A stretch of DNA of 64,000 nucleotides from Pyrocephalus nanus (lineage: Eukaryota; Chordata; Aves; Passeriformes; Tyrannidae), in assembly GCA_038380795.1 (NCBI GenBank), contig CM076264.1:1862001-1926000 (forward strand). The letters run 5' to 3'. Position 1 is the first letter of the stretch, and every line of letters begins with the position of its first letter. The position numbers were made by a program, and so were the translations under genes. Below the pieces are notes generated by a model. That model saw only the letters and a list, made by a program, of their open reading frames with translations. It ran no database searches and had not been told where the DNA came from. Below are positions 1-11,829 of the stretch, in pieces.

Positions 1-2972
1 TGCAGGAAGCCTCCTCTTCATCTCTGCTACCCTCCCTCAGAAGCCGCCTCCATCCCACCTCTGCATCCCACCATCCCTTTCTGTTGGCCTTGAAATTCCA
101 TATCCTGTCTGGGGCGTTTAAGGGATGATAGAAAGGGTCTAGGGGGGTTTGCTGGGACAGTCAGGGCTGGAGACATGCAAGGAGAGGCAGGGCCTGGGCC
201 AAGAGGTGGCTGGGGTTGAGAGAGAGAGGAGCATGGATCGAGGATGGCCCCAGCATGGAGAGATCCATGATGGAGCAGCCCTCCTCCTCCGCTCCTCACG
301 TTAAGCCACAGGTAAGGTTCCTGAAGGTAAGGAAGCACCAGGGAGGTGCTTCCCTGCCTCGGACCCCCATCAGATGGTGATGCCCCGAGGGATGCCGGGT
401 GTCCCACCAGCACGGTCACGGTCCCCTGCCCCTGCCCAAACCACCCCCGGTAAACGTTAACAGGCTGGGGGGGAGGCGGGAGGCATCCGGGTGATTCATC
501 CACGAGGCATTTAATCGCCTCCTTCAGCCCCTGCTCCCGTCCGTCCGTCCGCCCCTTCCAGCGGGGCTCGCTTTAATTCTCCACCAGCCGATTATCCGCT
601 TGACTGCCCGCCGCCGGAGAGGCACCGCCAGCCAGCCGGATCCCGGCGGGAGCGGGAGGGCGATGGCACGGGGCTGCCGTGGAGCCAGGGAACAGGGCGA
701 GCAGAGCTTCCCCCCACACCCCATTCCCGGCAAAGCGGGGTGCTGCCCCCCCCGCGCGGCGGGGTGCGTTCCGGCCCCGCCGGGATTAGTCCTGGCGTAA
801 ATACTCTCTTGGCTAATGGAGCGTCTTCCTCGGCTGGGTTTAGATTCCCGGGCTGTGTGTACGCATGCCTTCAGCCCGCAAAACTCCCCGACATAAACAA
901 GGCTGAGGCCGAGGGATGCTGGCTCCCTCCGCCCGGGGAATGCGGGAGGACCGGGATCAGCCTCTGGCCTCGCCATCCCGTAGCCGCTTGTCCAGAGGGA
1001 CAGACAAACGTCCGGTGACGGACAGGAGGAGAGGAACAGCCCTTGGGGAAGAGTGAGTCCAGAGCTGCCGGGGCTGGAACGAGGAAGCGGCGGAGGAAAA
1101 GGCAGCGAGCAGCCAAGGGAGCAGATGGGGGATTGCAACAGAGCGGAGGAGCGGCGGGATCAGGCGGGGGTCACAACCGGCCCTGTCCCGCCCCGACTTT
1201 GCTCCTAAACCCTCCGGACCCCAGGCTTCAAGGGGGAAAGGAAGCAGGAGCACAGGGGGATGAGACACAGGGGCCACAGAGGAAAATTTTATCCACGCAC
1301 TGGGCACATTCCCCCGGAGATACCACCCCTGGGGTTCCCTCCCCACGCCACGGTCCCCCGGGGTGAGGGATCTGGCATGGGATGGGAACGAGAGCCACGA
1401 GCCGGGCTCTCTGCAGCCGCTCCGCTACCAAATAAGGCCTCCGCCGAGCCTTTTACATGCCGTTCTCGCCCGCCAAAGTGACGTGACCGCCTTCCCAAAT
1501 TGTTCTGACTCCTCCGTGGGGAACCCCCTGGCTCACAGCTCCCCTGTGGGGACCCCGGGGGGGAGGCGAGAGGGATGGGGAGGCCACCTGGGGTGCCAGG
1601 AGCAGGCAGGAGGAGCGGGGCTGAAGTGAGCGCTTTTCCCACCCTGAATGACCTGCCCAGGACAGGGGTTGCTTCTCACTCTTTTTTTGGGGGGCAGGAG
1701 CGCGGAAGGCAAGCCCTGGGAGGGGAGAGGTGCGGCGCAGTAGCCGGGCAACCCCCTTCCCCTGCGCTTAAGCAAATACTCGACAGCACCGGCTCTTCCA
1801 GCCTGGGCTGGGAAAAACTCCTGCAGGGAAAATACCTGTCTGGCACCGGAGGAGCCCGGCTTGGCCATCGCCCTCCTAATGTGTTCCCGGCACAGCGGGT
1901 GACCCTGGCACCTCGCAGCCCTCCCCTCCAGGGACTCCCCATGTCCAGCATCGAAAGATCAGGGGTTCCCCAAGGGCAAGCAGTGCGACAGCCGGCCCCT
2001 GCACCCCCGGATCCAGCCTGGGGGGCACATGCCGAGCTGTTGGGAAAGGCAATAGGCCTCCACGGATGTCTCCCACTGCCACGTTCGGCCGAGCCACAGC
2101 CGCGGGACCCGGCAGCGTCATCTCCCACACACCCCGCGAGGTCACGAGTGGAAAAACTCCCCATTATTTAGGAAACTTTTGGAAGTTTGGGGCCAGAGCC
2201 ACCTCTGGAACAAACTAATGAAGGTAGGCAACAGCGGGCGATGGAGCTGCGCTGATCCCAGCGCTGGCCATCAACCAGGGACCCCAGAACGAACCGGCGG
2301 GGACCTGCCGGAGCAGCCCGTGGGGTGGAGGGCGGGAAGGAAGAGGAGATCCCAGATCGGAATCTTCTCGTTCTCACCCTCCCAAAGTCCAAATTCCCAT
2401 CTCAAGGTCACGGGCAAAACCAGGAACTTTGCGGTTGGAACGCAGAAAGCCAGCTCTCACACTGGCGGGGCGTGGGGTTGGTCTCCCGTGGGGAGATGTT
2501 TCGGACATCTTTGGGGTGAGACCCACGGGAAGGGACGCGTAACCGCTGGATGCGCGGTACCCACCGGCACCGGCAGCACCAGGCACCGGCCCCGGGACCG
2601 GGGGGAGCCTGATTTGCCCCCCCACTCCCTCGCGGAGCGGCGTGTCTCCAGTGGAGCTCCCTGTGCCCGCAGGTCCCCGCCGGGGAGGCGGAGGGGCGTT
2701 TGCGGGGAGTCCAGAGGGGATGCGGGCGGTGGACGGGGGCGTCCCCAGGAGCGGGGATGCGCTCCCCGCCGCTCATCCCCGTCCCCCCGCAGCAGCCCCG
2801 CGTACCTGGAGCCGCGGAAGCCGATGAGACCCCCGCGGCGAAGACCCCCCCCTCTCCCATGCTGGGTAGGTGGGCACCCGCGGAGCGCAGCCCCCGGGGA
2901 TCGCGGGTGGGGACGAATATGCCGGACCCCCCCCCCCGCCCCAAACCCCCCGTGTGTGTGTCCCCCCGGTAC
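1..2972 (-). other. Presumed RBPMS intron 1, GC-rich, no exon recognised
   Basis: Nearly 3 kb lie between the left edge and the RBPMS-like exon. Long ORFs occur in all frames but look like products of high GC content and show no domain. No RRM exon is visible. A CArG box, CCAAATAAGG, lies at 1428-1437 and a CRE-like TGACGTGA at 1479-1486, so part of this intron may be an enhancer. The stretch 2600-2972 merges into the promoter CpG island. Confidence 0.5.
1428..1437. promoter_or_regulatory. CArG box (SRF site) in the presumed RBPMS intron 1
   Basis: CCAAATAAGG fits the CC(A/T)6GG serum response factor consensus exactly. It lies about 1.5 kb downstream of the first RBPMS coding exon, with TGACGTGA 42 bases further along the plus strand. 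RBPMS is a smooth-muscle-enriched gene and SRF/myocardin drive such genes through CArG boxes, so a role here is plausible but inferred. Confidence 0.4.
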
Positions 2973-3260
2973 CTCCTCCTCGGGCAGGCCGGTGTCGGCG
3001 GGGCCGCCCTCCCGGTCGGCGGGGACGTTGCTCATGGTGCGACCGGCCAGGCTCCTCGTCCCGCCGGCGGCAGCCGCGTCCGGGCGGGCGGCGCTGGAGG
3101 CTGGTCCCGGAGGCGGCGGGGGGGGCCGGGGCGGGGCAGCGGGGCCGGGGAGGGACGGGGCGGGGGCGCGGCGGAACGGCGGAAGGCGACGGGGGACGCG
3201 GCGGGATGGAGGGGCGCGGAGTCGGGAGCTCGGGAGGTGGGACATGGGGCGCGTGATGCG
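2600..3260 (-). promoter_or_regulatory. CpG island promoter of the RBPMS-type gene
   Basis: The sequence around the minus-strand ATG at 3035 is dense in CG dinucleotides and GC boxes (for example 3115-3200). There is no TATA box at a sensible distance. This is the usual architecture of a vertebrate CpG-island promoter, here covering exon 1 and its 5' side. Confidence 0.5.
2973..3035 (-). CDS. RBPMS: RBPMS-type RNA-binding protein, first coding exon (partial gene)
   Basis: A 63-nt open exon on the minus strand starts with ATG at 3035 and encodes 21 residues beginning MSNVPADREGG and ending LPEEE. It closes in phase 0 at a GT donor (GTACCG) at 2972-2971. RBPMS and RBPMS2 proteins have a short, poorly conserved, acidic first exon ending in EEE, directly followed by the RRM exon (VRTLFVSGLP). 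That RRM exon is not present between here and position 1, so it must lie off the left edge beyond a long first intron. The family binds tandem CAC RNA motifs as a dimer and regulates splicing, notably in smooth muscle and heart. The downstream neighbour DCTN6 lies on the same strand, as in human 8p12, which favours RBPMS over RBPMS2. The call rests on one short exon, the phase and synteny, so it is moderate. Confidence 0.6.
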
Positions 3261-3287
3261 GGGCTTTGGAACTAGGGACGCAGGGGT

Positions 3288-3720
3288 AGGGAGATGGGAC
3301 ACAGTCCCAGGAACGCGAGACACAGGCTGGGGACACGGGACACAGTGTTGGGGACACAGGGCAGATGTCTGGGGACACACGAGCACCGGGTCGGGGACAC
3401 AGGACAAGACTGGAGGCATGGGACACAGTCTAGGACCTGGGGTGTGCTTACAGGACACAAGGCCAGGGACACAAGGCACAAGGAGGGGGAGATGGGCACA
3501 GGGCACAAGGCTTGGGGACACGGGGCAGTCCCAGGGATACTGGACACAGGTTGGGGACACAAGTCATGGCTGGGGAGATGGATGCAGTCCTGGGGACACA
3601 GGACACACGGCTGGGGACATGGGGCACAGATCCAGGGACATGGCTGCATCACGGCTGTGGGGCAGAGGAGGGGACAGTGCTGGGGACACCGGATGCAGGA
3701 CTGGGGGCAGTGGGGGGAGC
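3288..3720. repeat. Degenerate GGGGACACAGG minisatellite
   Basis: The words GGGACACAGG, GGGGACACGGG and GACACAGTC recur roughly every 15-30 bases across about 430 bp, separated by short variable spacers. Copies are diverged, with no fixed period. It sits just upstream of the RBPMS-like first exon. The long plus- and minus-strand ORFs here are by-products of the repeat. Confidence 0.75.
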
Positions 3721-5250
3721 AGTGGGGGCTGATCACCCAAACCAGCCCCACCTGGGAGGGTCAATCCCTCCTCCCCCAGCCCCAGGATTGCATTTGGCCT
3801 CCCTGCTTAGGCTGGGCTTTAGCTGAGCCTGTGCTGGGCCTAGCACCCTGCTCCCTCTCATCCTAGAGCTTGGATTTGGGTTGTCCCAGCCCTGCACGTC
3901 CCCACGGATGGGGCTGTGACCCCACAGGCTCGGCTCTGGAGCAGGGTGACAGAGAGCCTTGGGGTGAGGCCCAGCAGCTGCGTCCAGAGCAGGTGCTGCC
4001 TGCGCACAATGCACGGAGACCGGAGGTGACGCCGAGGACATCCTGCCGATGGCACGGGGCTTGTTCCCAACGGGCATTTAAAGTCACAGCTCGCCTTTCT
4101 GCGCCTCAGCGGCCAAAACAGGCCTGGGGGCAGCTGCCTGTGTGTCCTGCCGGCTGCCCCGGGGGACCCAGCCCAGCAACCGATGGGTTTGCAGCCTCCC
4201 CACAGCGGCAATTTACAGAGCAGAACCTCTCGTGCCGGGAGGGAGATGGAAGTGAGCTGTGCCAGCTGGATTTGGGGGAGTGGGAAGTGTCTGGCTACAA
4301 GGACAGGTGACCCCCAGAGGGAATCCAGAGCAGAGGAACTGATCTAATCACCCCAGTCTGCTGGAGCCTCTTGCTTTTGGAGTGGATTCCCAGCAAAAGA
4401 GTCCTTTATGTTTGAGTGAGGGGAGAAGCTGGATAGATGAGTGTTCCACTTCCATGGGCATCACCACAAAAAGCTTTGTCTGGACAGCAGATAGGACAAT
4501 ATTCACAACCCTTATTTGGACTCGGCTTTGGGGAAGAGCTGCAGTTCCCTGGTGGTGCTGGAGCCAGGGCTGAAATCACAAATCAAAAAACTGGCAGGTT
4601 TGGATTTCTGGTAGCCATGAAACTGAACTCGGGAAGAAAATCTGATTGGCTCCAATGGGTGCTGCACCACTTCCATGCCTTGAAACCCCTGGCCCCAACC
4701 CCATGTCCTCTGCAGCAGTTGCTGATTCTCTCTCCTCTTTCCTACAGGAATTTCTTCTGAAGCACTGATGTCTGTGTCGGGACACACCACCAGGCTGCAT
4801 CATACAGAGATAGATGGCTGTGGTTGTGGACATCCCTGGGGAATCTGGGGGGCCAGCTAGGAAGCGTGGCTCCCAAGGCTTCCCAAGGCTCCAGGGGAGT
4901 GGCTTGATGAGCAAGTGGAGTAGGTTCAGCTCCGTTCCGGGCCCTCTGGGAGGGAAGCCGAGCAGGAGCAGCCCTCGGGGGCAGGGACAGAGGGTGGCAC
5001 GGGGTCCCTGGAGCCTTTCCCACCCCAGGACCCGCGTGGATCCGGGATGCAGGGCTGGGTCCCCCGAGCAGAGAGGGGGCACTTTGCCCTCTGGTGGCGG
5101 GAAGGGGGAAGCTCAGCGAGGTGGCACCGGGGCTGTCCCCGAGCTGTCCCCGGGGGTGACGCGGTGACACCCGCCCCGACAGCTCCTGTGTGACCCGGGC
5201 ACTGCCCCCCACGGCGCTAAAGGGCTGCAGTCCCCTCGGGCAGCAGAACA
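3721..5250. other. Intergenic stretch between the RBPMS-type promoter and the DCTN6 3' end
   Basis: About 1.5 kb with no recognisable exon on either strand. The one notable item is a strong CTCF-like motif at 5085-5100. The ORFs in this interval show no domain, repeat or splice pattern that would support coding. Confidence 0.5.
5085..5100. promoter_or_regulatory. CTCF-like motif
   Basis: TGCCCTCTGGTGGCGG is close to the vertebrate CTCF core read on this strand (GCGCCCCCTGGTGG), keeping the invariant CTGGTGG block. It lies just beyond the DCTN6 polyadenylation site, between the RBPMS/DCTN6 genes. Occupancy cannot be judged from sequence. Confidence 0.45.
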
Positions 5251-5257
5251 GGTGACG

Positions 5258-5263
5258 TTTTAT
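5258..5263 (-). terminator. DCTN6 polyadenylation signal
   Basis: TTTATT on the plus strand is AATAAA on the minus strand, about 215 bases past the DCTN6 stop. No better hexamer lies between, so the 3' UTR is probably short. Confidence 0.65.
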
Positions 5264-5475
5264 TCCCAAAACAAAGCACGAAGAATAGTTAGTGCGGGAG
5301 AAACAACAGACCCAAACCTGGTCTGAGATTTCTGGTGGAAGATAAATAAAGGACACCAATAAGCAATAAAATTGTTGGATGGAATGAGGATCACAGAGAC
5401 CGGATACTTCCCGGAGTGTGTAGTGCTTCCCAGAACCAAACACCCGGCCAGGCGCCAGGAGCAGCAGGCAGATGC

Positions 5476-7500
<2,025 letters not shown>

Positions 7501-7599
7501 CAGCGGGGGCTCTGCACCCGGCTGGGACACAGCAGACCGAGCCGCCCCGGGGTGCTGGGGGCTCGGGAAGCGGCGCCCCGGGCACCTGAGAGCACAGAG

Positions 7600-7950
7600 C
7601 GAGCCCCCGTGTTTTGGGGCTCAGGGGGAGAGGAGGGTCCTGCGTGTTCGTGCTTGAGAAGCGGACACCGAGCCCCGTGTTTTGGGGGGCACCAGGCTCA
7701 TTTGGTTTGGTTGAGGGTCCTGGAACCAAGAAATCAGGCATTTTGGGAGGCTCAGAAACGGAGACAAAGTCCCGTGGGGTTTTGGGGGCGGGGGGGGGGG
7801 GACACCTCAAAATCCTACAGTGCTGGCGCTTAGGCAGTCTTAGGGCAGCGAAAGGGAGACTCAAGTCCTGCCTCGGGAGTCCGAAACGAGGCAGTTAAAG
7901 GCTTTGACCACAGAGCCCAAATCCTGCGGTTTTGGGGCTCAGGACAGAGC
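7600..7950. repeat. Degenerate repeat built on CCGTGTTTTGGGG
   Basis: Related phrases such as CCCGTGTTTTGGGGCTCAGG near 7605, CCCGTGTTTTGGGGGGC near 7673, GTGGGGTTTTGGGG near 7774 and GGTTTTGGGGCTCAGG near 7925 recur at about 70-150 base spacing. Copies are diverged. The remainder of 7500-8620 shows no recognisable gene. Confidence 0.45.
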
Positions 7951-8619
7951 TCCGGACAGATGAGGGGGTGGGAGCGAAGCCACAGGAGGGGCAGGTCGGG
8001 CCAGTGGAGGGACTGGGAAAATTTATTTCTGAAGTCGAGAACACAACATCTGGGTACAAATCTGCACCGGGCCTAGGGAAAGACACACCCCCTGTTCTTT
8101 TCAGGGCTTTTATCATCCCTGGCACCCCCGCTGTGGGGGCCTTCAAACGTGTCTGCGAGAACTTATCTTCTCTCGTACCCGGGAGTCAGCTCCTCTTGAA
8201 TGGAGGAGAAGACACCTAAAAAATTGTCTCTGGGAAATATGACTTTTTCCAGGCAGCTTGCTTTCTTAAGCAAGAACCCCTAATCTCCTCCTCCTAAAAT
8301 TTTCCGGGGGGTCTTATACATTTACAGTCCCTCTCTCCTCGTCCCCTCCTCCATCTTTCCCGGCAGCCGGGGGGTTCGGAATGCCGATTAATAAAGCCCA
8401 AAGGGCGTTGAGACCCCACGGGGCCCGGCAGGGCCCCCCATGGAGTCCAAAAGCACCGCCCGACACCGCCGGGGCTCCGGCCCGTTCCGACATCAAACTT
8501 GGGGTGGGTTCGGGCTTGGAGCAAGTCCTGCAAGTGTGATGTCAGAAACAGACCCCAAGATCTCCATCACCTCCAAACAGCTCCCTTTGGCGAATAAAAA
8601 CCAGTAACGGCGGGCCCAG

Positions 8620-9450
8620 CGCGCCCCGCGGCGCCGCCTGCAGTTCCCCACAAGTTTCGCCAGACGGCGCCACTGAGCGCGCTCGTTCCCGCAGTCCTGC
8701 ACAGGGCGCCCCGCGGTGCCGCCTGCAGTTCCGGGCCGGTTTCGCCAGACGGCGCCACTGAGCCCGCCCGTTCCCGCAGCCCCGCCCCGCGGCCGCAGGT
8801 GCCGCGCAGGGCCCGCCCCGGCCCGGCCCCGCCCCCCGGCCCTTTTCCCGAGCGCCCCCGGGGCCCCGGCGGGAGCTTTGGTGTGTCGGGTCCGGGAGGA
8901 GCAGGTGAGTGCCGGGGCTGTGCGCAGGGGGGCCGAGCTGCCGAGCTGCCGGCTGCGGGTGAGGCTGCCGCGCCGTGAGCCCGGCTGTCGGTGCCCGGCA
9001 GGGCCGTGTGTGCGGCGAGACCTTCGGGCCCCCGCGGGACGGACGGCGCGGAGCTCGGCTCGGGCCGTGCCGGCTGCGGCCCCGGCCGGGGGGGCTGGAG
9101 CGGCCGCCCCTGGGCCGTGCCGGGAGCTCGGCCGCCCCCGGGCCGGGGCCTCTCCCGGAGGGACGTGCGGCGCGGCGGGGAACGCGCCCGGCACTTTGTG
9201 TGGCGTACGCGAGTGTTTTCCCACTGTCTTTGCACAGGTTGAGCTCCGCGGGAACCGCCCGGGGGCTGCCGGCCAGGATGGAGCCCCCCGAGGATGGGGC
9301 TCCCCCCGAGCACGGGCCAACCGCAGCCACCTGCGGGTCAGCCTGCGGAAAGGTTTCCTGATCGTTCCGGGCTCCGAACTCGCCGTGCCTCGTTCCCAGC
9401 AGCCCTGCCCGGACCAGCCCGGCTCAGCACGGCAGCAGGAGAGGATGAGC
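8620..9450. promoter_or_regulatory. CpG island in the DCTN6-GC gap
   Basis: High CG dinucleotide density with GC boxes across about 800 bp. It has no assigned gene. A plausible 5' splice site (CAG followed by GTGAGT at 8905) and later acceptors suggest it could promote a plus-strand transcript ending at the AATAAA at 10290. Confidence 0.5.
8621..8790. repeat. 85-bp tandem duplication containing element copies A and B
   Basis: Unit 1 starts at 8621 and unit 2 at 8706, both opening with GCGCCCCGCGG and continuing through GCCGCCTGCAGTTCC, TTTCGCCAGACGGCGCCACT and GTTCCCGCAG. A few substitutions separate the two. Each carries, in minus orientation, the GC-rich element found again at 13.3, 13.7 and 22.0 kb. 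The duplication lies at the left end of a CpG island. Confidence 0.85.
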
Positions 9451-9941
9451 CCGGCCAGGACACGGCACAGCCCCGGGAGAGGTGACACGGGAGGGAATGT
9501 CGGGTGAGTGCTTTGACACGGGCTGGGGGGTCTGTGCTGGGGCACTGTGGCACGATTGGGCCCCTCGTGGCTTTGCTGCAGCTGCATTTGCTGTTTGGTG
9601 CTGGCCTGGCCCGGCCCAGCTGTGTCTGTTTGCTCAGCTCTCCCTCACACAGGCCTGTTCCAGCTCCAGCTGACGGACACTCCAGCCACGCAGCTGTTCC
9701 AGCCACCGGCCAATCCGGACAAGAGTGTTCCTGGTTCTTACAGCTCCTGCAGCTGGACCCTGCCCTGTCCTACTGCTCAGGATGGTTGGAGACTCAGGTG
9801 ATTGCAATTCCTTCTGTTGTTTCACTTTCAGGTAATGCCCCAGTCAGCTTCTTCAGGTTCCAGCTGTGGCTGTGCCGTGCTCCAGGTGCTTCCAGGCTGC
9901 TCCACTTGATTCCAGCTGTGGCTCCGAGATGCTCCAATTAA
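9445..9941 (+). CDS. Candidate small spliced gene or lncRNA, unrecognised
   Basis: A possible plus-strand transcript has a first exon ending at 8904 (CAG then GTGAGT), a second at 9238-9503 (pyrimidine-rich acceptor, TCGG then GTGAGT) and a third from 9653 to about 10310, with AATAAA at 10290-10295. Joining 9445-9503 to 9653-9941 gives an in-frame ORF of 115 codons starting MSPARTRHSPGR and ending APRCSN. Against coding: an earlier ATG at 9279 opens a 27-codon ORF, I recognise no family, there is no domain or clear signal peptide, and the C-terminal part enters diverged copies of the 32-bp minisatellite. A non-coding RNA is at least as likely, and the whole model may be chance. Confidence 0.2.
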
Positions 9942-10140
9942 TTCCAGCTCTAGCTCCAAGGTGCTCCAGTTGATGGCTGCTCCAGCTGATTCCAGTTCTG
10001 GCTCTGAGATGCTCCAGCTGATTCCAGTTCTGGCTCTGAGATGCTCCAGCTGATTCCAGTTCTGGCTCTGAGATGCTCCAGCTGATTCCAGCTCTGCCTC
10101 CGAGATGCTCCAGTTGATTCCAGCTCTGGCTTATTAAATG
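9885..10140. repeat. 32-bp minisatellite
   Basis: GCTCTGAGATGCTCCAGCTG begins at 10001, 10033 and 10065, an exact 32-bp period, with diverged copies of GATTCCAGTTCTG on both sides from about 9885 to 10140. Most units contain AGCTGATTCCAG. The minus strand reads as an open repeat-encoded peptide (QSQNWNQLE-like), which I take as accidental. Confidence 0.85.
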
Positions 10141-10289
10141 TTGCTTCTTGTTGTGAGCCAGTTAAAGCTCCAGGTGCTTGGAGCGATTTGGGCTTCTGGC
10201 CAAGTCGTAAATCACTCACTGTCATCAAGCTCATATGAATATGAGCTGTCATAATTGTCTCAATATTGTACTATTGCGGTGTTTGTACA

Positions 10290-10295
10290 AATAAA
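10290..10295 (+). terminator. AATAAA, possible end of the candidate 8.9-10.3 kb transcript
   Basis: A canonical plus-strand polyadenylation hexamer about 350 bases past the stop of the candidate ORF, followed by a G/T-containing stretch. It supports a transcript only weakly on its own. Confidence 0.25.
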
Positions 10296-10404
10296 GAGTT
10301 GGACTGGAAAAAGGGGTGGAAAAGTGCCTTTCGCTCCAGAGACTATCTCGAACGCTTAAATCGGCCTGGTGCATGCCGGCGTCCCGGAGTTTGGGGACCA
10401 ACGC

Positions 10405-10525
10405 GACCGGACCCCCCCCTCCGGAGGGGGTCCACGCAACCCCGGACCCCCTCCTTGGGAGGGGGTCCTCATGCCCAGCCCTCCCCCCTCCCGGAACCCC
10501 CTCCTCCGGAGGGGGTCCTTATGCC
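10405..10525. repeat. Three consecutive GC-rich hairpins
   Basis: Three short inverted repeats follow one another at about 10409-10432, 10444-10471 and 10495-10520. Each is a run like GGACCCCCTCC, a 2-4 base loop, and GGAGGGGGTCC. They look like tandem copies of a roughly 45-bp unit made of a near-perfect hairpin. Confidence 0.75.
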
Positions 10526-10629
10526 ACCCAGCCCTCCCACCAAAGTCAGCCCAGCCCCGGCCTCTGTTTTGGGGGGCTGGAAACAGCCGGCTGAGCCGCT
10601 GCTTCCAGCCTCCAAAACAAGGCCCCCAG

Positions 10630-10735
10630 GGACTTTTCTGAGGCCCAGAAAGGCAACCCTGAGGCTAAGTCCTCCAAATTTCAAATTTGAAATTTGTTGG
10701 ACTTAGTTTTTTTTCTGGGCTTCAGAAAAGCATTG
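10630..10735. repeat. Imperfect palindrome with arms of about 50 bp
   Basis: The centre at about 10680-10690 is ATTTCAAATTTGAAAT. Moving out, CTAAGTCCTCC on the left pairs with the complement of GTTGGACTTAG on the right, and ACTTTTCTGAGGCCCAGAAA pairs with the complement of TTTCTGGGCTTCAGAAAAG. A few mismatches and small indels interrupt the arms. Confidence 0.7.
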
Positions 10736-10794
10736 CCCACCCTCTGCTTTGGAGCCCCAGAAGCACAGCACTTAGTTGGGTTTCTTTCTCAGAG

Positions 10795-11370
10795 CTGGGA
10801 AACTGCAGGACTTAACCTGCATTTCCAAGGGGAAACTGTGGGACTTAACCAAAATTTCAGAGCTGGGAACTGCAGGACTTAACCTGCATTTCCAAGGGGA
10901 AACTGTGGGACTTAACCAAAATTTCAGAGCTGGGAACTACAGGACTTAACCTGCATTTCCAAGGGGAACCTGTGGGACTTAGTCTTTTTTGGAGCTCAAG
11001 GGGAAACTGTGGGACTTAACCAAAATTTCAGAGCTGGGAAACTGCAGGACTTAACCTGCATTTCCAGGGGTGAATTTGTGGGACTTAACCAAAATTTCAA
11101 AGGCAGGAACTGTAGGACTTAACCTGCATTTCAAAGGCTGAATATGTGGGACTTAGTCTTTTTCGGAGCTCAGAGGGAAACTGTGGGACTTAACTAAAAT
11201 TTCAAAGGCAGGAACTGCAGGATGTAACCTGCATTTCCAAGGGGAAACTGTGGGACTTAGTATTTTTTGGAGCTCAAAGGGAAACTGTGGGACTTAACCA
11301 AAATTTCAAAGGCTGAAACTGCAGGACTTAACCTGCATTTCAAAGGCTGAATAGGTGGGACTTAGTCATT
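10795..11370. repeat. 67-bp minisatellite (GGGACTTAACC family)
   Basis: TGTGGGACTTAACCAAAATT recurs at 10837 and 10904, giving a 67-bp period, and with insertions and deletions to about 11370. Each unit contains two related half-motifs: GGGACTTAACCAAAATTTC and GCAGGACTTAACCTGCATTT. Some units carry a variant with GGGACTTAGTCTTTTTTGG. Looser relatives continue to about 11580. Confidence 0.85.
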
Positions 11371-11829
11371 TTTGGAGCTTCACAAACATAGGGCTGTGCT
11401 GGTGGGACCCCAAATCTTCCCAGAGCTTGTTTTCAAGGCCCAAAAGTGCAATCCTCAGTCTCTGTTCTCAAAAGAAGAAAACACAAGACTTAGCTTCCAC
11501 TTTCAGACCCCAAAACACAGGACTTGGTCTCCATTTTCAACCGTGGAAAATGCAGCACTGAGTCCCTTTCTGGGCTCCAAACCCACCCCAGTTCACCTCG
11601 TTTCCAAGCACCCAAAACACAGCACTTGGAGTTCAAGCCCGCACTGCAACCCTGCCCGGGACCCCTCGTGTGATGTGATGTGATGCTGGGGGGCTGGGAG
11701 GGAGCGCTGCCCACCCACCACCCAGGGCCCGGGTCCGGTTGGCGGGACGTGCTTGGGAACTGTGCTGGAGGGCCCTCCGTGCAGGAGGGGCCCGTCCTGT
11801 GTCTCTGTGGGGCCGCGCCGGCAGATGTG

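Noticed and set aside
2771..2866. Possible second RBPMS exon (GLIGFRGS)
   Set aside because: A CAG acceptor and GTACGC donor exist, but the peptide does not resemble the conserved RRM start VRTLFVSGLP.
2179..3732. 517-codon plus-strand ORF over the RBPMS-like promoter
   Set aside because: It is composed of GC-rich promoter sequence and the GGGGACAC minisatellite, has no domain, and is antisense to a better-supported exon.
8493..9587. 364-codon minus-strand ORF in the 9-kb CpG island
   Set aside because: Low-complexity Arg/Pro/Gly/Ala composition typical of GC-rich non-coding DNA, and it spans an 85-bp duplication read in different frames.
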